NCBI RefSeq assembly: GCF_000247815.1
Contig: NC_021686.1
Location: forward strand, 11,465,342-11,529,341
Direction of reading: 5' to 3'
DNA from: Ficedula albicollis
Lineage: Eukaryota > Chordata > Aves > Passeriformes > Muscicapidae
DNA: 64,000 nt
Below, in pieces: positions 50,739 through 64,000 of the stretch. A model generated the notes under the pieces. The model was not told the DNA's origin, ran no database searches, and saw only the letters and a program-made list of their open reading frames with translations. Position 1 is the stretch's first letter, and each line of letters starts with the position of its first letter. Position numbers and translations under genes: made by a program.

Positions 50739-51927
50739 TTGAAAATCAGTATGTGAACACTTCAACAACACACACAAAATGTTCTGTCCCAATAATTTCT
50801 TCCTATTTTGCAATTTCAACTTTGGGTCATATGTGTAGGGAGAAAGGGGTGGGTGGAAAGCAGAGATGGGATTTATATCAACAATTCCCATTAGCATTGA
50901 TGGGAATTGCACCCATAAAGACTCAGGTCACTGCTGCTTTTCTTTACTCATTAGGTAATTTCCAGCATTGTACTTTTCTAGTTTCTGCTCTCTGCCCTAT
51001 AATTTCCAATTCAGTGTTTAGATCCTTCCAAAAAGCTTCATTCTGTGCTGGCTGCCACTTGCAAGTAAATAGCACTGTGATGAACTTAGGAATATCTATT
51101 TCTCCCATAATTGGTTGGTTCCAGTCAGTGCAGTCCAGCAATGGAAAAAATGAGGAAAATACACTGCAAAAAATTAGCTGATTCAAATACTTCCAGAAAA
51201 TACAGATATTCCACTATGACTCCTCATTACCAGCAAAATACTAAGGAAAAGTATGATTCTGTGCCAACAAAAATAGCTGTGCCGAGCTTTAAAACTAAGG
51301 AACAAAGACCTGTATGTATTTTACTGCGTTCTGGGAGGGGAAATAAAGCAAGATCTGTTTCTTCTCCTCCCTCTGTAACATCAGAGAGTTCAGAGACCTC
51401 ATGGACAGCACCAGATATGGTGTTCACAGTTCAGCTGAATGCCCATAATAAAATATTTTGTTTGCAATGAAATCTGAACACTATTCATTTTTTTCTTGAT
51501 TTATGTATTTATTTTTAAAGAATCTGACCCTCTGTTTCTATAAGAAAGGCCTCATGTCATATACCAGGGATTACTGGATCAGGGAGAAAGGGACTATTCT
51601 TCCTAAAATTCTGAAGGCTGTTCATTAAGAAAACACAAAAAATTAAAGGTAATACATGATATGTGCAAATTGCACTGATATTCCAGGATCAGCACACCTG
51701 GGCTTCAAGTCTACCACCCAAATCAATCACTGCTGATAATCATCCTTCAACAGAGCAATGCAGATCAATTTTGATATGTTAAGTGCTTCTGCCTTACTTT
51801 ATTACACCACTGTCTCCTAAAGAAGACAGATACAGAGGTGTTTTAATAGAAATTATTTGACACAGCTCTTATAAATTCCATAAAATAATTACCCTTGTGT
51901 TGCATATAGGAGTCAATTTTGTTAAGT

Positions 51928-52192
51928 GAGAAGAGCATGGGACTGGGTATTACAAAATGTGATTTCTAACCTTGTTTCTGCCCCTGATTCTAACTAAGTG
52001 ATTTTAGGCTAATCACTTTTATCTTTCTGTGCATCAGTTTTCTCATTTTGATATTGGAATTAATAACCTGCATCTTGGTAAAGACTTTTGAGGAATACTG
52101 ATGAAAAGCATTAGATATGAATCAGGCCTTATTATTAATAATAGGAAATTGCTTTGGGATCCTTGGATGATAAGTGCTATTTAAATTCAAAG
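51928..52192 (+). mobile_element. MIR-type CORE-SINE relic, nearly full length
   Basis: GAGAAGAGCATGGGACTGG, then GTGATTTTAGGCTAATCACTT, then CTTTCTGTGCATCAGTTTTC follow the MIR core order. The 3' end GGGATCCTTGGATGATAAGT and GCTATTTAAAT match the LINE2-related tail of CORE-SINEs. The length of about 265 bases is close to a complete element. It is ancient, diverged and antisense to SDK1. Confidence 0.78.
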
Positions 52193-52989
52193 AAAATATT
52201 GGGACTTTAATTGCTTCATCTTTGAGATCCACCCCAGTTTTACTTACTCATACACTGACAGGTAAATTGAACTGAAATTCTATCAGAGTGGATACACAAA
52301 GATACAAGTGTATGAGCCCCTTGCATTATTGCTGTTGCAGCTTCCAAGGCTTTGGAACACTTGCTTTGTGCTGCTCAAGATCCCACATGGCAAACATCCA
52401 AACCTCCCACTGCTGGTGGGATATTGGGTATTAATGAAAATGCTGAAATCCCCAAATTCTTTCAACAGTCCAACTTCAAACCTCCCATTAATGCGATGGT
52501 TTATCAAAGTCATTACGATTGTGATGAAACCGCTGTTGTTTTGAAATGATATAGGGAACAAAATGTCATTATCAAGTAGTGTCACTGAGGGAAGATCAGA
52601 GCCACAGTCTATTAAAGTATTACCATTGATTTATTCGCTAATGTGCCCTATATTTTCATCTGCAAAAGCCTTTGTAAAACCCAGTGTCTATTAGTGCAAT
52701 TATCCCACATAACTGCTCTGCAGGGCATGGCTCATTATGGCACTTTTTTTTTTTTTTGCTTTTAGTGCTGAATGCTGCCAGCAGCATCCGGGTACAGGAG
52801 AGGCTTTGGCAGGTGGTGCCAGTGGGAAAACAACTCCAGCACCAACAGGAGCCTCCATAACAAACTGCAGGGAAAACAGTGCAAACTGATAATATTATCC
52901 CAGCAGCGCCCATGACGCAGGGACAGGCAATGGGCATGAGATGAAACACAAGGAATTCTGTTTAGGCACAAGAGTTTTAATTTGTTCCT

Positions 52990-53160
52990 TGGCTGCCTGG
53001 CTTGTCAAACACTGGAGAAGGTTGTGGACTTTCCATCCTCAGAGATGCTCAAACCCCACCAGAGCAGAGCCCTGCTCAGCCTGCTGGAAGTGACCCTCTA
53101 GCAAGGGGTGAACTCCACAGGAGCCTTCCAGCCTCATCCCCCCCTGTGATTCTATGACTA
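52990..53160 (+). mobile_element. CR1 LINE 3' fragment
   Basis: Runs GGAGAAGGTTGTGGACTTTC, then ATCCTCAGAGATGCTCAAAC, and ends TTCCAGCCTCATCC followed by TGTGATTCTATGAC, the typical CR1 3' terminus. It lies in the plus orientation. Confidence 0.87.
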
Positions 53161-54503
53161 GTAACTCCTCTCAGAGCACCAGGTTGTTGATGTGTGACCT
53201 ATATTCACTACTGGAAATTAAAGAGAGCAGCTGCAAACACTTAAAATCTGGACAGGATAGAAGAATATGTCCCCTTATAAAACACTGTAGAGAAAACTTT
53301 GTTCTTCCTGTTTACTCATCTTCCACCTGAGGGAAGTAAAGCATAAACATGGCTCTTTTTAGCCATCCTAATTCTGGCAAGACATTAATGACTGACTTAA
53401 TTGCTAATCAGTTTGCATCAGAAATTAGCAGGCCAAAAGCAGAGCGCTGCATTAGTCACGCAGTTTAATATTCAGTATTTTGGGTATTTCAGAAATATCT
53501 CTTTTCCTCAGAATTATCCAGCCAGAGCCCATTGCTTTACCACAGTGTTCCCTTGCAGGAACATTATTTCTTCATTATAAACCAAATTCCAGCCTGGGAA
53601 CAGGAGGAGGAAGCCTCCCTGGTTGCCTGAGTCTCTATTAATGACTGCAGAAAGCTCAGGCAGCTTCTTCACACCTCTGAGAAGCAAGGAGAACTCCATG
53701 GGAAAAAAGGAACATGCTTTGTTTTGTTTAATAACAAACCAAATCAATTTGAAGAGCAGTGATGGCCTCAGCCCCTGGCACTTCTGAGGAATTAACAAGC
53801 GACCTGTATTTATGGCCTAAAGAAACACTTCTCCAGCAGAGAGGGATCCAAAGCAGGAGCTGAATCTTCAGTCATTTTTGCTTCTCAATGGGGAAGAAAG
53901 TGAAAATCACTAAGCAAAAGAATTTAGGTAAAAAGCTCTTTCACCCCCCCCACCATGAAACACTAATTATGCTTCTTTTTGTCGTTATCAGAATTGTGAC
54001 ACCAGGCTAAGCAGCCACCACTTCTGTTCAGTACAACTCCACATTTCAGTGGAAGTACTTTTGGAGTTCAGGACTTCTGCATTTTGTACCTTTTTTTAAT
54101 AGTTTAAGGTGCTTCTACAGCAAAATCTGCAAATCAAAGCAAACAGACTCTTTGAGGCTTGAACTCCATGCCCTGTACAAGATCTTAAGTACTGCTAACA
54201 TCCATTTCATTTTCCAAAACAAATTTAAGAGAACATGCATTTGTGGAGAAAAGAATAATGATTGTCAGTACTGAGTCTCCATATGGAAGGATAGGGACAA
54301 TGAGAAGTGCACTATTTAAAAATACAAGAGGGCTGTGTTCCAGCCATAGTCAGGCACTATAAATATTTCAGCTACTTTTATAATTGGGTTCATTTAAAAT
54401 ACTATCTACTCCCAAAAACATTGCATTCAAAATGCATTTTGCAGAATAACTATCATTTGTTTTGGTCACATCAAAATATCACTCAAAAACCCATTAGGGA
54501 TTC

Positions 54504-54900
<397 letters not shown>

Positions 54901-57900
54901 CTGGCTGTGATGCTGTAAAACAACATCTCCCCGAGACCAAAAAAAAATGATGTTGTAGAACATATAATTCATCTTGCCTCTGGATAAAATGACTGCTGTG
55001 AAACAATCCAAAAACTTTCAGCAGGGAGATAAAACAATGTATATTTTTGCCAGAAAACCCAAGTTTTCTGACAGCGCCTCATCTTAGCCCAACAGTTAAA
55101 TCTCAAACAGTCTCCTGGATACTGATTTTTGTTCATACCCCTAAGAAAGGGGTAATTATGCAGTATTTTTAATATCAATGGCAAAAACATCACATAATAT
55201 TTGCAATATCCTGGCAATAACAATGCCATGAAAGACAACTCCTGTACAAAACCACAAAACTTTACAGAGCTGTGCAATAAAGCCTTTTCCATTGAATTTT
55301 TAAAATTTCTAAGTGAAAATGTAAAGATGGACTTTATTCTGTTCTTCTGTTGTGTGTTTGCATTTAAGTTGCATTTAATATTTTTCTGCAAGAAATCAGC
55401 GAGATTTCTTGAGGGAGACTAGCATTCTGAATCTGTATGAAGTGGAATATCCTAGGTGTTTTCTTTTTGTTTGTTATTTCTGAGCTCCCCATGACTTTAC
55501 ATAAATAGGAGGCTTCGTGGTTTGAATGCTATGGATTGCAACACAGCAAAAAAACAGTGTCAAAAATTAGCAATTCCTCACAGAGGCTTCCAAAAGAAGG
55601 TTTGTTCTGCACAAGGCAGAAGTGTTAATACCTTCTGCACATTCCATCCCCTTGGATTTTATCAACCATGAATGTGAGAAGCAAGAACACAGAATAATCT
55701 CCCGGGATTAACCCAAACCTTGGCTATGGGGACAAGCCTGAAAATTCCCTCACACTTTTTTCTCCAAACACAAACACAGCTGATCTGTTTCCTCACGAGA
55801 TGAGCCCACTACTAACATCAGTTTTGGATGTGTGTCAGCTCTGCCTTTTTAGCACTTTTAGCCTTCGGTCTCGGTGACAGGCGTAGCTTTCACCATCTCT
55901 AATCTGGGAAGTTCTGCAGACTTAAATAAATGTGATGGTGAGCAGCATTATTTACAGTGAAGGCTGTGTGAGGTGTTCTGAGCATTCAGGAAACAGCTAA
56001 AAAACGTCTTCACCTCTGTTCAGAAGCAGAAAACATTTGAAGTTTGAGGGTTTTTTTCTAGAACCAAAACTGTGGTAGGTTGAAATCACACCAGAAAACA
56101 TATTCCAGGCTCCAGTTTGTGCCTCTGTCTGGCATATGTTCTGTCTGTGAATTGTTCCAATCCTCCTGCCCACCTGCTGATCCCAGGAGCTGCCTCTGGT
56201 TTTGTGGCCAAGCTCTGGCTGGTAGGGGGCATCCCCTGTCCCCCAGCATTTCCCCAGACAGCCTTTGTCAATCCTGCTGCCCCAGCCAGCTGCTAGGCAG
56301 TGATCAAAATCAGCTGATTATTGCTCCAGCCAAGAAATATTCTTCCACCAGGAATAAGAATCACCTCCATATTGCCAGACCCAAAGTAGACAAGGAAAAT
56401 TACGTTCATTAAAAAAATCTTTCCATAATGACATCCTTCCTATCAAAAAGCTCAAGGATGACTGACCTTGGCGTCCAGGATTAAGGCAGCATTATTTTTC
56501 TTGATTACCAGCAGCAGAATAGTGGGGAAATTATAAAGCCATTGAGAGGATTAATACAGCCCTGATCTCTCTCTCCTGGCTCTTTATCTCAAGCGATTAA
56601 AGTCCTCCAGGAAAAAACCCTAAAATAAAATAGCCATGGAGCATACGCCTGCTGCCATGGAGAGACAGCATCAGCTCCCCGTGACAGCCAGGGCAGAGGT
56701 TAATTATGCATTCTGTATATGGTTTTAATCACTTTAATCAGATCAGCACTCTGCTCCAGCTCGGGCTGTAACTTCCTAAAAGCAAGAGCAGCCCTTTGGG
56801 CCTGGCAGTGTTTGTTTTAGGCCAGGGGAGGGGAGGAAGAGGATGGAACATGCTGCATTAAGCACAAATAAAGCTGGTGCCAAACCCATTGGCCAGACAC
56901 ACAGCCTGAGCCCGGCCATTGCTGCAAGCAGGGCCAGAGGGGCACTAGGAGGTCACACAGGGGACACAAGGTCCCTTCTGCTTTAGAGACAGCCAGAGAG
57001 CTGCCCCAGAGCCTGGAACAAAGCATGTCCCCAACACGTGTCCTGCCTGCTCCTCCCCACCTTTGTCTGTGCTTCCAGAGCCTGGTACCCCAGCACAGGC
57101 AAAGGAAAACAAGGGCAATAATTGCACAGCAACACGAAAAGGCACATGAAGAGAGATGGAAGTGACTGGCTGGGAATCACAGGAGCCAGAGCTCCTGTCC
57201 CCAAGGTGTGAACAAAGTATTGCTCCTTTCAGAACTTCGGCTGGGGTTATTATCTGCTCTGTTCAGGGTTTTGTGTTTGCATCTTGCACAGACAAATCTC
57301 TCATTTATGGGCATTTGATTTGAAAAGAAAGAGCAGAATAGGCCTTTTTTTTACATTTAATTAAGGAATATTTGCCTTCAGGAGGAAAGGGAAAGCACCA
57401 TCCATGCAATGGAGTGGGAGAGAGAAATCTGTCTTTGTTCTCTTTGGAGCATACAGAGACATTGTTATGTTCTATTTAAATATATATTCAAACTGGGTGG
57501 CATGAGGAGAGCGTTCAGACTTCTCCCCAGCAGCCAATATTTATTGCACACATAAAAAATGTCAAACATGGATGGGTTCTAACTTTGAACAAAACTATCC
57601 CTGAGCCAAACTGATCCTCATTACAAGGCTCCCTCACATCACCAGACATCACTTTAATACAAGGCCACACTCCCCCTGCCAGATACAGTTTCCAGGTTAC
57701 TTCACTTTTATTTCAGGAGGCAGAAACCCAAGAACATCATTCAGTCTCAAATAAGCTCCTTTTTACAAAAACATCCAAAATATTTGACAATTCTTGTGGG
57801 CTTTTCTGCAGTGTTTTATTGAACAAAGGGGATATTTTAAATAAATCTATTTCCTTTCATAGAAGCCCATAAATACTTCTCTATATAATGCTTTGGATAT

Positions 57901-60169
57901 ACCTGGCTACATGCAAGGGACTCTAAAAGTGTTTGAAGATAATTTATTAATTTTATTTTAAAATCCAGCCATCTGGAGCTATAAACACATTTAGTGCATT
58001 ATATAATAAGACCAATATCTAACAAAATCCTCCCATGCCTGCCCTGAGAACTCCATCATCCAAAAACCCAACTCATCCTTAATCCTAAAGCTGTCATATT
58101 CTGTTGATCCCAATTTTTGTCCCAGGTGCATGAAAAAAACCCATGCTGAATTGCTTTTATTTCTGCTTTTTGTAAACAACCTATATATTTTACCTTGAAA
58201 AATATCTACTGTAGTCCAATAAAGAAAAAAAGAAATAAAAATCATGTTTTTGAGGTGAGGAAACAAGAAGGAGGAAGGACACCTGCCAGAGGCACTTTCC
58301 TATGCCTCACCTCAAACCTTCTCAGGAATACCTCTGGCCTCAACATCTTGCAGGTGGAGAGTGAGGTTTCTTTAACAATTATGGAGTACCCAGGAATCCA
58401 AGGTGGTGTAAGACAGACAATGTCTGCTCACTGTCTGACCAAGTATGAAAATGAATGCCAAGAAGAGGAGACAGCATTTTAGCAACAGCTGTTTTTCTAC
58501 AGAAGAAGTTCTCACAGTTATAAAGGAGGAAGTTTGATCCACTTTAGAATAGAGTTTGTCACCTGTGCATTTTTGAAGGCAAAAATCTGAACCAACTGGA
58601 AGTGAAAGATTTAAAATTTAGTTTTAAACGTTAGTTGATTAAAGAAAGGATTTGACTTTTCAAGGAAAGCTTTATGATGAGAGCATTGGTCCCTAGTTCA
58701 TCCCCAGAGTCTGGGGGAGCTGACAGAAAGGATAATTCCAGGGTTCTCTCAAAGCCTGAGTTAATAAAGACAGGGTCACTTCCAAAGGTCACCATCTCTT
58801 TATGCAACAAGCACCAGTGGAGTTGAGATAAAAACACCCAGCTCTAAGGTTTTGAAAGTTGATATTATCACTACCAGAAAAATCACTTTGGAGCTTAGTA
58901 AGTAATGAAACACCTTTCAAAAGCAACTTCAGAAGAGGGGAGGCAATAGCAGGGAAAACAACCTTGTTCTCAGGCAAGAGGCTGTTTTCAATAAATAAAA
59001 CAAACGGCAGAACAGACCCTATTGCACAGAGAGTGACCTTTCAGTGAGTCTAACCTTAGTTCAGTGTAAAGGAAATTAAAGTCTCTGGTACTGATGCAGG
59101 CATAGTCAAGAGCATCTTGTGCTGGCAGCAAGAATTCCTGTTGCTGCTTTGCTTCTGACCTTTTGCATCCAGTAGGAGAAGAAAGGAGAGAGAAGGGAGC
59201 CCATCTGGATTTCCTGTAGACAAGATGTCTGTTCACATACATCATGACCCAGCTGGTAAATAAAGAAACCTTGGCAAGTGGTGGCAAGCAGAAACGTGTC
59301 CTGCTGATAGGATTTCTCCAGAAGAGGCAGCAGCTCTGAATAAAGTCCCCATTCTCAATAATCTGCTCATTGTCTCTGGGGGAAATCAGATTTAACATTT
59401 ATTTGCCCTTTGGTTACCAGAGGAGCAGACTGACTGCAGACTGTCCTTTTCCCCAAGCCATTAGTAAAGCAGCCTTTCAAAGCTGGCTGCTCTAAGAAAC
59501 TTTCATCTCTTTAGATGACATTTCTCTGAAATGCTGCCTGTCCATTTACACAGGACTGGAAGCTGGCCCTGGCAAAAGATCCCACCAGTTCATTGCCTGT
59601 TGCAATTTACTCCCTCCCTTCAGCTATGTGCTCTGCACATTTCCTCATCTCCACTACTGCAACCCTCAGATGCATCCCTTCCATCAATAATTTCTGAATC
59701 CTATGACAAATGATAGTTATGAAGAAGTAGAGGAACTTTTGGAATGTTTTCAAGATAGTTCTGATCAGTAAGAGCTACAGGTCAATGACCCAAAGGGATC
59801 CACAATGGATACATCCCTGAGAACTCATTCTTTAGGAGTAAGATTCCTCAGTTCCTGCATTTCCTCTACTAAGAAGCTGCATGGAAAAATGCTAAATAAC
59901 ATGAAATCCCTTCATCACAGAAGAACTCCTCTCAAATATTTATCCCAAAGGTGCAACACCTAACAGGGACTTTGGATGACACTAAAGTAAGAATGTTAGT
60001 GCAGCCACAGCACAGCCAACTCTCTTCTCATGGTAAATCCACAACACCTTCATAATTGACCCAGATACTTTTGGCAAACCCATGGCAACAGCCAGGCAGC
60101 TGAGTGCTCTGAGAGCAAAGCACATCTGCACTGTGCATTCAAATCAGGTTACAGCCAGGAACTCCATCA

Positions 60170-60396
60170 GTCCCTCAAATACACCCAGAAATTCTTCCCT
60201 GTGAGGCTGGTGAGGCCCTGGCACAGATTCCCAGAGAAGCTGTGGCTGCCCCATCCCTTGCAGTGTCCAAGGCCAGGTTGGACGGGGCTTGGAGCAACCC
60301 GGGATAGAGGAAGGTGTCCCTGCCATGACAGGGGGTGGGACTGGATGATCTTTAAGGTCTTTTCCCAACCCAAACCATTCTGTGATTCTTTGATGA
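60170..60396 (+). mobile_element. CR1 LINE 3' fragment
   Basis: GAAATTCTTCCCTGTGAGGC, then CCCAGAGAAGCTGTGGCTGC, CAAGGCCAGGTTGGACGGGG, GACTGGATGATCTTTAAGGT and finally CCATTCTGTGATTCTTTGAT: a young-looking sense-strand CR1 tail with its 3' end preserved. Confidence 0.92.
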
Positions 60397-62382
60397 GGCA
60401 GCTTTATCTCTTGCTGCTTAAATAAAGTTCATTTTTCTTAACGTGACAGTTTTAATCTCATTCAACTGAAAATTCTGTTCAACAGTATTTAATAAACCCA
60501 GTACTACCCAGAGACACATATACTACATAGAAATGATACCATTTATAGGAGTAAGTTATATGGCACATTTTTCAAAGTCAGTGATTGGTGACAGGCTTGC
60601 TTACTGCTCATTAATAAAAAATAAAGGCATTGCTCCTGCTGGATACTACTAAGGTTTCTTGTTTACTTTTCCTTCCAATTACTGTAATTGACCTATAACT
60701 CACTGGAGTTCTGGGCATTTATTCTAAACTTTGCACAGAATGCAGCAACAATCCTTCAGCATGGCAGCTAAATATGTCAGGATTAACATTCTGCTAAATA
60801 TTCCAAGAGAAATTACACTAGTGTTGTAAGCTGGGGGTTTATGAGGGGTTTTATGCAATTTGTGGATTCTGATCACATCTGGGACAATATTAAAGAGCAA
60901 GTAAAGGTCTATCACAAATCTGTGTTTATCTCTCTGCTAAGCCGAAAATAAAAATCCGACCAAATCTCAAAGTCTGGTTTGGGAAAGAATTATGTAATAG
61001 TTTGCTGTATTTCCATAAATTTATTTCATCTGATGTCAAGCAAAACCCAATAACCTAAAGTAACTCTGCTTCGTACAACCACAGGGTAACGAGACCCTTT
61101 TGATGCTCTTCCATCCCTCCTCTCTGCAACATTTGTTCTCATATGGGAACTTAAACATCAATTCCTGCTTTCTAGAAAGATTTCTTTTTTTTTTTTTATC
61201 ACCAGATATAAGGACCCAAGATGTGCTTCGACAAGTGACTGCAGATGAGACTGTCTCAAAAATCCAAACTCATTTTAAGCACTGGGAGCAAGAATCCTCT
61301 CAGCACAAGGACTTGCAGGGTGCACCATGCAGCTGTTGGGCAACAGCCTCCAAAGCTCCACAGCCAGAACTTGTCTGACAGCTGTGGATTACAAACCTCT
61401 TCCAAAACTGGCCCAGCAAATATCTACACTGCACCCTGCAACCCCTTGGCAATTTAGTAGCTGCCTCAAATTGTTTTTCAAAGCAGATTTCTCCCTTTGC
61501 ATAGCGATGGAATAAACACAAACTCTTCTAATTCAGTAATCAGGACAGATAATTACATCCTCTTAATTGTTTTCTTTTTCCAGCTTAGGTTCATGTTGAT
61601 GGGAGATGGTAAAATTAGTCCACGAGCCATCTGAAGTTTGCCACTTGCTGATTAAAGCCTTAATTGATTCAGAATGTTTTACAAATCAATCTCTGAATTA
61701 CTTCGGGATCATGGTGGCATATTGTAAAAAGGAATTCAAACGCACACACACTCCCCTTGTGAATGAGAATCACATTCCCATAAATCCTTAACTGCATAAA
61801 CAACTTGGTTATGTTGTTTCAAAATTCACGGTTTGACAAATTCAGAGGAAAACAGCAAAATGAGAATTGCCTAAAATACAACCTGCTGTGACTTACAGAG
61901 GATTCTTATTTCCTCTTAAGCTTACTTTGCAATTTTTGAATGAATTGCAATGATACAATCTTGAGGGGGGAAAAAGTAAAAAAAATAGAACTGTCCCCAT
62001 CTTCTGCAAACTCATAAAACTGTGATCTACAACCCAATGCATTCTGAGCCAGATGTGTTTTTCTGATTCAGTGCACTCCTTCCCTCAATCAGGATCCACA
62101 CTTTTCACTGAGATTTTATATTCCCTATCATGCAGTTCTGGTGAGCTTTGCATGTTTCCAGAGACTGCTACCCAGGATTTCCTTCTGCAGCAGAGATTTT
62201 AAAGTTCTCTTGGTGATCAAGGATGAAAAGCAGAGATAGCTGACATTGTTCTTAAGGGCTCATCAAAAGGAACAGTTCTGGCTGTAAGGACAAGCCCCTC
62301 TCTTCCCAGTTGTTGGGGGTTGAGTGTTTTCTGTTACTGTGTCAATTTGGGGAATTTTTCCCATCGTCATGCCGATGGAGCT

Positions 62383-62719
<337 letters not shown>

Positions 62720-63025
62720 TCTGGAGCCACGCGGCCGGAGGGAGGAGAGCCGGAGCCTCTGCGGTCAGCTGCCCTGCATCTCCCCGTTCCAGCCTCCTGC
62801 CTCTGCGGACCCTGCTGACCACCTGGACACAAACGGTGAGCGAGGAGCTGCCCTCTCCAGCCCATTCCCACCCGAGACTGGCGTGGGCCGCTCCCGCCTC
62901 CGCTCCTGCCTCCGCTCCCGCTGCTTCTTTTGCAGCTGCGGGGCTTCGTTCCTGCTGCTGCACCGAGAGCAGGGAGAGCGTGTGCCTGCCGCTTGAAAAA
63001 GGACTGGGACTGAGTTATCTGTTCT

Positions 63026-63651
<626 letters not shown>

Positions 63652-63749
63652 TTAATTTTCTCTGGGAAGTGGCCACCTGGATCCAGAGCTATCGTACTCT
63701 AACTGCGTGTTTCTGGGGTTATTTCAATAATGGTACTTACTGTGAGGTA

Positions 63750-64000
63750 ATGAATGCAAGGGAAATTTTCTCCCAGCCCATCACCCAGTTTTTTGAGGCT
63801 ACCCCACCGGTTTTCAAGGATTTCAGATCTGTTTTAAATGCTAATGATATCATTCAGTGGCTGGTGTTGCTGATATGCCTATTCTGTCTAGCATTCAGAG
63901 ACAAGGGAATATTGGCTTGGATGACAACCCTGATACCTGACCCAGGGACTAGGGATGTTGCCCCAGAACGACCGTGCCCAAGGGACCAGGGATGCTGCCC
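63750..64000 (+). CDS. Open frame at 5' end of ERVL-like internal region (partial)
   Basis: An ATG at 63750 opens a frame that stays open to the window edge, 83 codons. A second ATG at 63754 is in another frame. A hydrophobic stretch of about 13 residues (WLVLLICLFCLAF) lies near residues 41-53. It is followed by a Pro-rich tail with a near-repeated stretch (about 63942 and 63978). It is the first open frame after the LTR, where gag would be expected, but a membrane-type segment is unusual for gag. No zinc-knuckle or major-homology motif is visible in this part. Product unknown. Confidence 0.45.
   Translation, partial: MNAREIFSQPITQFFEATPPVFKDFRSVLNANDIIQWLVLLICLFCLAFRDKGILAWMTTLIPDPGTRDVAPERPCPRDQGCC

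Overview
The window looks like nuclear DNA from a bird, probably a songbird. The signs are many short CR1 LINE fragments ending in the avian-type 3' tail, young LTR copies of ERVL-like and ERVK-like type, AT-rich introns, and an ordinary vertebrate multi-exon gene. There are no bacterial or viral operons, no CRISPR array, and no rRNA or tRNA gene that I can see.

The only protein-coding gene I can support is sidekick-1 (SDK1), on the minus strand, so transcription runs from high to low coordinates. Eight exons can be placed to the base with AG/GT borders and fully compatible phases: 23345-23456, 22186-22376, 13699-13782, 6843-7037, 5537-5653, 5138-5305, 3067-3169 and 1800-1976. They join to 1147 coding bases with no stop or frameshift. 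They encode four consecutive Ig domains (by family comparison Ig3 to Ig6), each split over two exons. The fibronectin III part lies beyond the left edge. The 5' part, including Ig1 and Ig2, lies beyond the right edge or in exons I could not see.

Everything else is intron. The intron upstream of the Ig3 exons fills about 23.5-64 kb. It holds an ERVK-like LTR with a possible primer binding site (23812-24290), scattered CR1 pieces, and a 435-bp-period tandem array (32285-34588) that interrupts a CR1 element. A 347-bp solo LTR with 6-bp target duplications has itself inserted into that array. At the right edge is the 5' end of an ERVL-like provirus (62311-64000+). A related solo LTR with a GCACT duplication lies in the intron at 10725-12289. 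Two ancient MIR-type SINE relics (near 9.9 kb and 52.0 kb) survive.

Four pure-G runs (1135, 358, 332 and 624 bases, about 3.8% of the window) are very probably not real sequence. Three lie inside the two ERVL-like copies, at different places in each, and each copy shows ordinary sequence where the other shows G. The tandem array is the best candidate for something undescribed.
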